NCBI GenBank assembly: GCA_963922535.1
Contig: CAWUIN010000003.1
Span: 1 to 63,061 of the forward strand
Direction: 5' to 3'
Length of the DNA stretch: 63,061 bases
From: Tectiglobus sp963922535
GTDB lineage: Bacteria > Pseudomonadota > Alphaproteobacteria > Rhizobiales > Hyphomicrobiaceae
Of this stretch, positions 45,357 to 53,135 are shown piece after piece (the stretch's first letter is position 1; every line of letters starts with the position of its first letter). The position numbers and the translations under genes were made by a program. The notes under the pieces were generated by a model, which was given only the letters and a program-made list of their open reading frames with translations, was not told the origin of the DNA and searched no databases.

Positions 45357-47126
45357 ATGACCCAGGGTGTTGAACGTCTTAAAGAGCTGTTGTTTGAGAG
45401 TGAAAGTCAAACACTTTCAGATTTGGATCGTCGCGTCGAGGACGCGCTGAGCCGCCTCATTACTTTGGAAGAGGTGAGGAATGCAGACAATATCCAGCTT
45501 CAAGAGGCTAATCAGCTTATCGGCCAATTGCTTGATAAGGTTGGCGCATACGAAAAAACTGATAACGTAGCCAGCCTCATCAACGATGCATTGCAGGAGG
45601 CGGGGGAGCAAAATCGTGAAGGTATTGCGCAGTCCCTGGCTCAGTTGAGTGTAAAAACCATCGAGAGTGAGCCACGTAAAAATCTCAGTAAACTGGCTGA
45701 TATATTCTACCCGATCACCGGGCGTATGGTGAAATTATACGTTGCGAATGCAGCAAAGCGGTTTGCAGATAAACTTAATCGCCTTTTAGAGTGCAATTTT
45801 TTAATGCTTCGAATCCGCAGTGCGATCAGTGGTAAATCAGTTGCTGAACTGTCTATCATTGAAAGTCAGCATCTGCAGGTTGAAGAGATTTTTCTCCTGC
45901 AGCGGCAGCAAGAGGCGCTGCTGGGATACTGGTCAGGGAATAGCTCTGACATTAGTGAGCCTGATACGATATCGGTCATTTATGATTTTGCAATCAATAA
46001 ATTAAAGGCGAATGACTGCAAGCTTGCAAGTTTCGAGCTGGGCCATACCACCGTCTTTGTTCGCGTTTCATCATTCTACATCGTTGCAGCACGGTGTTCG
46101 GGTATCGCGCCGGCTGGTATAAACACCATCATTAATCAGGAGTTCTTGAGCCTTCTGGAAAAGATCAATTTACGCAACGGCTATGCAACATCGTTTGCCA
46201 AGCCTACCGTGTATACACATGAGTTGACACCGTTTGTTGCCAGCGTGAATGAAAAAGCCGCTGCGATTTATGCAGAAAATGCACGTGCCGGCCTCGCCTT
46301 CAGACCTCTCAGAGGTTTGCTGCTCATGTTTGTTGTTGCGGCATCTTCCAGCTTGATGTGGTGGGGATATGTCACGATAGAGCGTAAACAGGTTGAAAAA
46401 ACTGCAGAAGGTATCATTGCGCGCATCACAAAACTGCAAGGCTATCCGATAAATCTGGCCGCAGGTCATCGCGGCAGGGAAATCCGGATAAACGGGTTAG
46501 CGCCTGACGCATCGGTTGTCAGCCGGTTACGCAGTGAGCTTGCCAATGCCTTGCCGAATACAAATGTCATCGTCAATCTGTCGATTCTGCCTGGCATTGA
46601 AAATATGACTCAAAAACAGCTGCTGTCGGGCCTTAAATCGCAGATTGCCGCTGTCGAAACGGAAGCCAAGCGGAATGCCTTAAGAAAAGCGCTGCAGCGG
46701 ACCAGCGAACGCCTTGTGCAGACGAAATCAGAATTAAAGAGAATTGGCCCAGGGCTGAAAAGCAAATTGCAGCGCAAAGCGCTGGAGACGATTAAAGAAT
46801 CTGTTGAGCGCATTGAAGATGGGGTCAATACGTATATCGCAATCGTCAAAGCCACATCCCACGATCTCACGAGCCTGCAGAATTTGAATACACCGTTACG
46901 CGGCTTGTCTGAAATGATTGATGTGGCGATAGTCCAGATAATTTCTTTGTCCGAGCAGACTGCGCAGCCAGCTACGTCTCATTCTATGGTGGACATAGTG
47001 GATGTGACGGTTGTTTCAGAGTATCTTGAAGCGCAGTCTCAACGTCTTATGAGTACTGCATTTGCAGTATCGCAGAAACTTTATGTAAGATCGCTTACGC
47101 CACCTGCATCGTCCCTTTCCGAGTAG
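45357..47126 (+). CDS. Large membrane protein related to OmpA-family proteins with an LRxLLL-type N-terminus
   Basis: The 589-residue product opens with a coiled-coil start (LKELLFESESQTLSDL). A helical cytosolic domain follows, with DIFYPITGRMVKLYV, LNRLLE and VEEIFLLQRQQEALL, which I recognise from a group of proteobacterial and cyanobacterial OmpA-family proteins. One membrane segment lies near residues 319-341 (LLLMFVVAASSSLMWWGYV). A BON-like domain at about 362-410 (GYPINLAAGHRGREIRINGLA) comes next, then helical sequence to the end. The usual C-terminal OmpA peptidoglycan-binding domain is absent. Its function is unknown. Confidence 0.65.
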   Translation: MTQGVERLKELLFESESQTLSDLDRRVEDALSRLITLEEVRNADNIQLQEANQLIGQLLDKVGAYEKTDNVASLINDALQEAGEQNREGIAQSLAQLSVKTIESEPRKNLSKLADIFYPITGRMVKLYVANAAKRFADKLNRLLECNFLMLRIRSAISGKSVAELSIIESQHLQVEEIFLLQRQQEALLGYWSGNSSDISEPDTISVIYDFAINKLKANDCKLASFELGHTTVFVRVSSFYIVAARCSGIAPAGINTIINQEFLSLLEKINLRNGYATSFAKPTVYTHELTPFVASVNEKAAAIYAENARAGLAFRPLRGLLLMFVVAASSSLMWWGYVTIERKQVEKTAEGIIARITKLQGYPINLAAGHRGREIRINGLAPDASVVSRLRSELANALPNTNVIVNLSILPGIENMTQKQLLSGLKSQIAAVETEAKRNALRKALQRTSERLVQTKSELKRIGPGLKSKLQRKALETIKESVERIEDGVNTYIAIVKATSHDLTSLQNLNTPLRGLSEMIDVAIVQIISLSEQTAQPATSHSMVDIVDVTVVSEYLEAQSQRLMSTAFAVSQKLYVRSLTPPASSLSE

Positions 47127-47192
47127 CGCCAATACCATCCTATGCGTTCATCGCCCTGGCCGGGATGTGGCAGCTGACGGTAAGCCTCGCTA

Positions 47193-47367
47193 GTGGTCTG
47201 TATCACTTAAAATGTCGGGCTAACCCAAAATGGTGAGTTAGAACATATGTGTTCTGGATCGCAAACAGGAGGCCGGATGCAAGAGAACGTAATGTTTGAA
47301 ACCAACCTGCACCCTCAACGGCCAGGGACGCGTGATCCTAACCCTTCATTTAAGTGATAAAGCTCAC
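47193..47367. mobile_element. Family A miniature element, 175 bp, at the 3-prime end of the lipoprotein gene
   Basis: The left end GTGGTCTGTATCACTTAAAA is intact (47193-47212). The right end (47347-47367) is a diverged complement. TA flanks both sides (47191-47192 and 47368-47369). The interior does not code. The last base of the element together with the flanking TA forms the TAG stop codon of the minus-strand gene. Confidence 0.78.
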
Positions 47368-48599
47368 TAATTTTCAGTCGTCTGCAGGAACGTTTGCGAG
47401 GCAGGCGATATCACCTGCGGACCAAATTTCTGCACCTCAAGGACAGCAAGGCCGCGCTGAACCAATCCTTGCGCAGTAAAACGCACAATGCCGTCGGCGC
47501 CAACGAAGCCGCCTTGGCGGGTCAGATTGGCAGTTGTGTAACGGTTACCTTTCTCATGCATGCTGGCAAGGCGGATCGCGATAGTCGTTGCATTGTGGGT
47601 AAGACTTGCGATGCGCGGTGGTGCAGAGCCAAACGATTTGCTGAACTTTTCCGAGAATAACCGCCAGCTTTTGGGGTCCGGTGCGGGATACCATCCGCCG
47701 ATGAATGCTCTTTCACGTGATATATTGGGATAATCCCATCCACCTGTACCAAGCATCTGGATCTGTGATGTGTCTAGTTTTTCTTGTCTTATGACTGAGC
47801 CGAGATTGGTAAGGATATCCGGTCCGCCTGGAGCAAAGAACGCGTCAATCTGTATGCCGCTTTCTTTGGCAACACGAATGTCCTCAATGAGTTTGTGGGC
47901 TGGCCCGAGAATACCGCCCATCCCTTCCGGATATCGTTCAACGGCAACAACGATGCCGCCGCCTGCAGCAACAACTGCGCGAAATTCATTCTCGATTTTT
48001 GTCCCGTAATCGTTATCTGGAACCAGGGCAACGAATTGGCGCTTTCCCTGTGCACTTGCAAACGAAATAATGCGTTGCACATCCTGGCTAACCTGAAAAC
48101 TGAGTAGGTAAACATTGGGGCCGGCAATGCGCTCATCATTGGAAAACGCGATAATAGGAATATTCTTACGACGTGCGACAACTGCGGCAGCAGTAACAGA
48201 TTTAGCAAACAAGGGCCCGATAATCAGCTCCGCACCTTCTGATAACGCAGCATTTGCAGCGGCAGCGGCGCCGTCTTCAGTGCCTTTGGTATCTTTGACG
48301 ATCATCTGGAAAGTTGGTTGATTACTCTCAAACAGCGCCATTTCGGCTGCCTGCTTCATACCCTTTGCAATAACTGCAGACTGTCCTGCGGCGCCGAGCG
48401 GCAGCAAGAGTGCAACTTTAGCTGTAACTTTACGCTGCTTTGGGGGAGGTGTTTGAGTTTCAGCCGTTAAACCCTGAGTGTCAAATTTTGGTGTGGGTGC
48501 GTTTGAAACACTGCCGCCGCTGCAACCGCTGAGCGCAGCAAGCGCAAGGCTGCCACTGGCAATAATAGGGAGCACAGCAAGTCGTTTCGGTGTTGCCAT
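47367..48599 (-). CDS. Penicillin-binding protein activator-like lipoprotein (LpoA/LppC type)
   Basis: The 410-residue product starts MATPKRLAVLPIIASG and has a lipobox LSGC at about residue 26, so it is lipid-anchored. The rest is a periplasmic-binding-protein type I fold with VALLLPLGAAGQSAVIAKGMKQAAEMAL, IIGPLFAKSV and PDNDYG, as in the LpoA C-terminal domain that stimulates peptidoglycan synthesis. In alphaproteobacteria this gene is commonly divergent from rsmI-yraN-gshB, as seen here. The frame extends to 48713, but the added residues are not signal-like. The stop codon lies exactly at a mobile-element boundary. Confidence 0.88.
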   Translation of the reverse strand: MATPKRLAVLPIIASGSLALAALSGCSGGSVSNAPTPKFDTQGLTAETQTPPPKQRKVTAKVALLLPLGAAGQSAVIAKGMKQAAEMALFESNQPTFQMIVKDTKGTEDGAAAAANAALSEGAELIIGPLFAKSVTAAAVVARRKNIPIIAFSNDERIAGPNVYLLSFQVSQDVQRIISFASAQGKRQFVALVPDNDYGTKIENEFRAVVAAGGGIVVAVERYPEGMGGILGPAHKLIEDIRVAKESGIQIDAFFAPGGPDILTNLGSVIRQEKLDTSQIQMLGTGGWDYPNISRERAFIGGWYPAPDPKSWRLFSEKFSKSFGSAPPRIASLTHNATTIAIRLASMHEKGNRYTTANLTRQGGFVGADGIVRFTAQGLVQRGLAVLEVQKFGPQVISPASQTFLQTTEN

Positions 48600-48693
48600 C
48601 CAGTTTATGCGCAGGCTTGTTATACATGGGCTTGATGATCGCATTCTCATTGTCCGATGGCACCGGTTGACCGATGCATTGCAACTTTGGGCA

Positions 48694-48780
48694 CCCAGCA
48701 ATAAACGCTTCAATTTTCCGAGCCAAAGCCTCTTATCGCGGGCTATTTCTAACTAAAATTGAAGCGTTTATTTTGCTGGG
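48694..48780. repeat. Long imperfect inverted repeat between the lipoprotein gene and rsmI
   Basis: The arms are CCCAGCAATAAACGCTTCAA... (48694-48717) and its complement with a two-base insertion (48755-48780), enclosing 37 bp. It lies in the divergent promoter region. It could be another miniature element or a large operator. A solo family A end (TAGTGGTCTGT) lies just to its right at 48811-48821. Confidence 0.6.
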
Positions 48781-48965
48781 AACCCTTTGTGACCCTGGGG
48801 CATCAAAATCTAGTGGTCTGTCTGCCGTATGATGATGGCAGAAGACATATTATTTTTAATTTATCAGACCAATCAGGAGTTAATAACTGAAAACAGCTAT
48901 ACTAAGGCGTATTTCGTGGAATTTTCACCAGCTTTGTAGAAACCAAATACAATTTGACGAGCGCA

Positions 48966-49913
48966 ATGGCAAGACGACCTAAAAACCAGGCAGACGGTAC
49001 ACCGCCAGCCGTGCAAGCCGACCTTCTTGCCGCAGCAGTTGGGTGCGAAATCAACACTTTAATGAGCCAGCCCATTCCGGCCGGTCTCTATCTGGTTGCA
49101 ACGCCGATCGGCCACCTGGGCGACATAACACTGCGCGCTCTGGCACTTATTGCCACGGCTGAAACCGTATATTGTGAAGATACACGAACCAGCCAGAAAC
49201 TGCTTGGTCGATACGGCATCACACGGGCCTTAAAAACTTACCATGAACACAATGCGGCCAGGCTTCGCCCCGAAATTTTAGAAAAAATAACGGCTGGACA
49301 AAGCGTTGCCTTAATTTCTGATGCGGGGACACCGGCGATTTCTGATCCTGGCTTCAAGCTTGCCCGGGCTGTTATCGAAGCAGGCGGAGACGTCATGCCG
49401 GTGCCTGGACCGGTTGCAGCCGTTGCAGCGCTCACGATCTCAGGAATTGCAACGGATCGTTTTTTGTTCGCTGGTTTTCTGAATGCAAAGTCATCTGTAC
49501 GAAGGAAGGAAATTGAACAATTGGCAGCCATCCCAGCCAGCTTGCTTTTCTATGAGGCGCCGCACCGCCTGCAGGCAACGCTTGCTGATCTTGCGGCATG
49601 TCTTGGCAATCGCCCGGCCGTCGTAGCGCGTGAACTCACTAAGAAGTACGAAGAGTGCAGGCGGGGGCAGCTGAAAGACCTTATTGAATGGGCTGGTCAA
49701 GTTCAGGTGCGAGGCGAAATTACGATTGTTGTTGCCCCGCCGCTAACTGATGCTAAAATAGATGTGTCAGATGATGTAATTGCAGATCGGTTGCGTCACG
49801 CCTGGCTGAGCGCACCGCCATCAAAAGCAGCAAAAAAGGTGGCGGAAGAGCTGGGTGTGTCCAAGGCGCGCGTTTACGCCATCGGTCTGGAATTAAAGCG
49901 GTACGAGCAATAA
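48966..49913 (+). CDS. rsmI: 16S rRNA (cytidine(1402)-2'-O)-methyltransferase RsmI
   Basis: RsmI methylates the ribose of C1402 in the decoding centre. The 315-residue tetrapyrrole-methylase-fold protein has LYLVATPIGHLGDITLRAL, ETVYCEDTR, LISDAGTPAISDPG and FYEAPHR, all diagnostic. An N-terminal extension of about 35 residues precedes the core. ATG 48966 is preferred to TTG 48954. yraN begins 5 bp after the stop, and the two are normally an operon. Confidence 0.96.
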   Translation: MARRPKNQADGTPPAVQADLLAAAVGCEINTLMSQPIPAGLYLVATPIGHLGDITLRALALIATAETVYCEDTRTSQKLLGRYGITRALKTYHEHNAARLRPEILEKITAGQSVALISDAGTPAISDPGFKLARAVIEAGGDVMPVPGPVAAVAALTISGIATDRFLFAGFLNAKSSVRRKEIEQLAAIPASLLFYEAPHRLQATLADLAACLGNRPAVVARELTKKYEECRRGQLKDLIEWAGQVQVRGEITIVVAPPLTDAKIDVSDDVIADRLRHAWLSAPPSKAAKKVAEELGVSKARVYAIGLELKRYEQ

Positions 49914-49918
49914 AGCAG

Positions 49919-50332
49919 ATGAGTATAATTAAATATTTTTTGCAAATGCTACACAGTCTCCCAAACGGTGTAACGAGTTCCGCTGACCGCCGTCGATGGC
50001 ATGAGCGTAGCGGCCGTCTTGCGGAGTTCGTTGCAGCCAGCTTGCTGATCTTCAAGGGATATCGCACTCTGGCACGACGCCAGCGCACACCATATGGTGA
50101 ACTTGATCTGATCGCTGTGCGTGGCAAGCCTGTGGCATTTGTCGAGGTTAAGCTGCGCCGTCATATCCGCGAGGCGGAGGCTGCCATCGGTCAGCGGCAG
50201 GCCGGGCGCATGGCACGCGCAGCGGAGCATTGGATATGGCGACATCGCCGATATCGCGCCAGTCAAATCGGTATGGATGCAATTTATCTGGCTCGCAACG
50301 CATTGCCACGCCACGTCTGCGATATATTGTAA
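49919..50332 (+). CDS. yraN: UPF0102 family protein YraN
   Basis: The 137-residue product has the predicted nuclease core GRLAEFVAASLLIFKGYRTLARRQRTPYGELDLIAVRG, with Glu and Asp-Leu-Asp metal ligands, then VAFVEVKLR, the restriction-endonuclease-like D-x(n)-ExK pattern. A biological role is not established; it is found beside rsmI in most proteobacteria. gshB, which usually follows in alphaproteobacteria, is missing. Confidence 0.92.
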   Translation: MSIIKYFLQMLHSLPNGVTSSADRRRWHERSGRLAEFVAASLLIFKGYRTLARRQRTPYGELDLIAVRGKPVAFVEVKLRRHIREAEAAIGQRQAGRMARAAEHWIWRHRRYRASQIGMDAIYLARNALPRHVCDIL

Positions 50333-50747
50333 CTCGATTTGTCAGCAACATTAAATCGCTTATAGCAAGCCATCATTGTTACCATGTCGACCTGTATTTG
50401 TTCAAAAGTGCAACTGATTTCAATGATCATAAAATAAGCTCCCCGCGGGCATAAAGGCCTGTGCATGCGACGATACCGCTAATATCTGCAAAATAACGTC
50501 GTAAAAAAATCCAGCATGTCGCAGCATGCCATAGCCATACAAAATTGGTTGATGCATGTATCGCAGTCTTGAATTAGCCACGGATCAGAGTACTTATACC
50601 CGTCTGCAGGCTCGGCAAAGCGAGATGAGGCGCATGCTATGGGCCTCAAGAATCCATGGCCTCAAGAATTAAACACCAAGTACTTTAAAGGATAGTACTT
50701 GAGCTGGCAGCCGAGTGTACTTCCAGGCGGGAAAAGAGGAGATTATT
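50333..50747. other. Spacer upstream of arsC with short repeats
   Basis: This is 415 bp with no gene. It contains a tandem GGCCTCAAGAAT (two copies, about 50642-50669) and an inverted repeat CAAGTACT/AGTACTTG (50678-50702) about 45 bp before the arsC start, placed where an operator or promoter would be expected. No ArsR gene is nearby to assign it to. Confidence 0.4.
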
Positions 50748-51293
50748 TTGGATAATAAAATTTACAATCTGCTCATCCTTTGCACGGGTAATTCGGCCAG
50801 ATCCATCCTTGCAGAGGCAATCGTCAATCGCGAGGGAAATGGCAGGTTCCGCGGTTTTTCCGCCGGCAGCCACCCCAAAGGCGAACCGAATCCCATAGGC
50901 CTCGAACTTCTCAGAAGTCTTAGGTATGATACCAGCACGCTGCGGTCGAAGTCATGGACCGAGTTCTCCGGTCAAGATGCGCCGCAAATGGATTTTGTTA
51001 TTACTGTCTGCGATTCAGCGGCAGGTGAATCGTGCCCCTATTGGCCAGGCCATCCCATGGTCGCACACTGGGGCATTCCCGATCCCGCTGATGTTGAGGG
51101 AACACCGTCGGAAAAGTTGGCGGCATTCCACCGCGCCTACGAGCTCCTCATGCAAAGGATGAAAGCGCTTTTCGATATTCCTATCGACACCCTGTCGCAA
51201 TCTGAACTCAAAGAACGCCTCGTGGAAATCGGCAAGCTGGACGGTGCGACCGAAATATCGCTTTCCCGAGCAAATCATGCAGGCAAAGGCTGA
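50748..51293 (+). CDS. arsC: Arsenate reductase ArsC, low-molecular-weight phosphatase type
   Basis: The 181-residue product has the phosphatase loop CTGNSARS (Cys12 to Arg18) and two further Cys in VCDSAAGESCP (Cys88 and Cys96), the redox trio of thioredoxin-coupled arsenate reductases. It also has HWGIPDPA, the general-acid loop. It would reduce arsenate to arsenite. The start is TTG 50748 with AGAGGA about 8 bp upstream. trxB follows after 69 bp and could supply the electrons, with arsH next. Confidence 0.92.
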   Translation: MDNKIYNLLILCTGNSARSILAEAIVNREGNGRFRGFSAGSHPKGEPNPIGLELLRSLRYDTSTLRSKSWTEFSGQDAPQMDFVITVCDSAAGESCPYWPGHPMVAHWGIPDPADVEGTPSEKLAAFHRAYELLMQRMKALFDIPIDTLSQSELKERLVEIGKLDGATEISLSRANHAGKG

Positions 51294-51362
51294 TCGACGC
51301 ATCCCATTCCCGCCGATACCTCAGGACATGCTTGCAACACAATTCCGGAAAATCTTCAGCCC

Positions 51363-52316
51363 ATGAAAAATCAGCATAAAGATGTGATTATCCTAGGCTC
51401 TGGGCCGGCCGGCTATACTGCCGCCATTTACGCAGCAAGGGCGATGCTGTCCCCACTCGTCATCCAGGGCATTCAGCCCGGCGGGCAACTGACGATTACC
51501 ACCGACGTTGAAAATTATCCCGGCTTCGCAGATCCGATCCAGGGGCCCTGGCTGATGCAGCAGATGGAGACACAGTCCAAAAACTGCGGCAGCGAAATTG
51601 TTATGGATCATATCGTTGAGGTCGCGCTGGGAGAGCATCCGTTCCGTCTCACCGGCGACGGCGGTATGACTTACACATGCAATGCGCTAATCATCTGTAC
51701 CGGCGCGCAGGCACGCTGGCTTGGTTTGCCCTCGGAGCGGACATTTCAGGGCTATGGCGTTTCCGCCTGTGCGACATGCGACGGTTTCTTTTACCGCGAT
51801 AAGGACGTAATCGTCGTTGGTGGCGGCAATACCGCGGTTGAAGAGGCGTTATTTCTGACCAACTTCGCCCGCAGCGTTACAGTGGTGCACCGCCGCGACA
51901 GTTTGAGGGCGGAAAAAATACTTCAGGATCGCCTTTTCAGGCATGAAAAGATCAAAGTCGTGTGGAATCACACCATCGAAGAAGTATGCGGTGACGCCGA
52001 TCCCAGGCGTGTTACCGGTGTACGAATGCGGCATGTGGAAACCGGAGATATCAGCGAACTCTCGGCAAGTGGTGTTTTTATCGCCATCGGCCATGCACCG
52101 GCAACCGAACTGTTTAAGGGCCAACTAAAGATGCGCGACAGTGGCTATATAGAAACCGCGTCCGACTCCACGGTAACATCCGTGCCTGGCGTGTTCGCGG
52201 CCGGCGATGTCACCGATGATGTTTTCCGCCAGGCTGTTACCGCGGCCGGCATGGGCTGTATGGCGGCGCTTGAGGCGGAAAGATGGCTCGCAGCCGGACG
52301 CGGCAATGAAGTCTAA
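51363..52316 (+). CDS. trxB: Thioredoxin-disulfide reductase TrxB
   Basis: The 317-residue flavoprotein has the FAD motif GSGPAGYTAAIYAAR, the redox-active CATC (Cys136 and Cys139), the NADPH motif VGGGNTAVEEALFL, and the second FAD motif GVFAAGDVTDD. It transfers electrons from NADPH to thioredoxin. Its place between arsC and arsH suggests it serves the ArsC here, though it may also be the cell's general enzyme. Confidence 0.96.
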   Translation: MKNQHKDVIILGSGPAGYTAAIYAARAMLSPLVIQGIQPGGQLTITTDVENYPGFADPIQGPWLMQQMETQSKNCGSEIVMDHIVEVALGEHPFRLTGDGGMTYTCNALIICTGAQARWLGLPSERTFQGYGVSACATCDGFFYRDKDVIVVGGGNTAVEEALFLTNFARSVTVVHRRDSLRAEKILQDRLFRHEKIKVVWNHTIEEVCGDADPRRVTGVRMRHVETGDISELSASGVFIAIGHAPATELFKGQLKMRDSGYIETASDSTVTSVPGVFAAGDVTDDVFRQAVTAAGMGCMAALEAERWLAAGRGNEV

Positions 52317-52403
52317 GCATTCAGCTTCGTGAGATAACAGACGACAGACCACGAGCACGACGCAAACCGTATACACTACAACAAAGAAAAGTTTGATACA
52401 GCC

Positions 52404-53114
52404 TTGTCCGATATCCCAAACGTTGATTTAGCAGCACTTAATGCCATCGAAACCGGTCAACTGGTGCAAGCCGGCGACCCCGACCATCCGCCGCGCATCC
52501 TCGTGCTCTATGGCTCGCTGCGCGAACGCTCTTATTCGCGCCTGGTGTCCGAAGAAGCCAGCCGCATCCTGATTGCGCTTGGTGCTGAAACCAGAACATT
52601 TTCACCACGCGATCTGCCCGCGCCTGATGCCGACGATGGCAGCCATGCAAAAGTGCGCGAACTGCGTGATTTGGCAGTCTGGTCGGAGGGCATGGTGTGG
52701 GTTTCGCCGGAGCGCCACGGCGCCATGACCGGCATTTTAAAGTCGCAAATCGACTGGTTGCCGCTGGAGACCGGCGGCGTCAGGCCGACGCAGGGCAAGA
52801 CGCTGGCGATCTGCCAGGTGAGCGGCGGTTCGCAGAGTTTCAATGCCTTGAACCAGATGCGCGTGCTTGGCCGCTGGATGCGGATGGTGACCATCCCCAA
52901 CCAATCCTCAGTGCCAAAAGCCTTCACTGAATTCGACGAGGCAGGCCGGATGCATCCGTCGCCCTATTACAATCGCCTGGTTGACGTCATGGAGGAACTT
53001 GTCAAGTTCACCTGGCTAATCAGAGGGCGTACGGCCTACCTGACGGACCGCTATTCCGAGCGTGTCGAAAGCCGTGAAGAACTCTCCAAGCGCGTCAATC
53101 AACGCTTGATTTAA
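52404..53114 (+). CDS. arsH: Organoarsenical oxidase / NADPH-flavin reductase ArsH
   Basis: The 236-residue flavodoxin-like protein has ILVLYGSLRERSYSR (FMN-binding loop), SPERHGAMTGILKSQIDWLP and QVSGGSQSFNAL, all matching ArsH, which oxidises trivalent methylarsenicals. The start appears to be TTG 52404; no ATG occurs before the conserved core and the ribosome site is weak. The stop lies 22 bp from the convergent SulP gene. Confidence 0.94.
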   Translation: MSDIPNVDLAALNAIETGQLVQAGDPDHPPRILVLYGSLRERSYSRLVSEEASRILIALGAETRTFSPRDLPAPDADDGSHAKVRELRDLAVWSEGMVWVSPERHGAMTGILKSQIDWLPLETGGVRPTQGKTLAICQVSGGSQSFNALNQMRVLGRWMRMVTIPNQSSVPKAFTEFDEAGRMHPSPYYNRLVDVMEELVKFTWLIRGRTAYLTDRYSERVESREELSKRVNQRLI

Positions 53115-53135
53115 TGCACAAATTCGCAATGCAGA

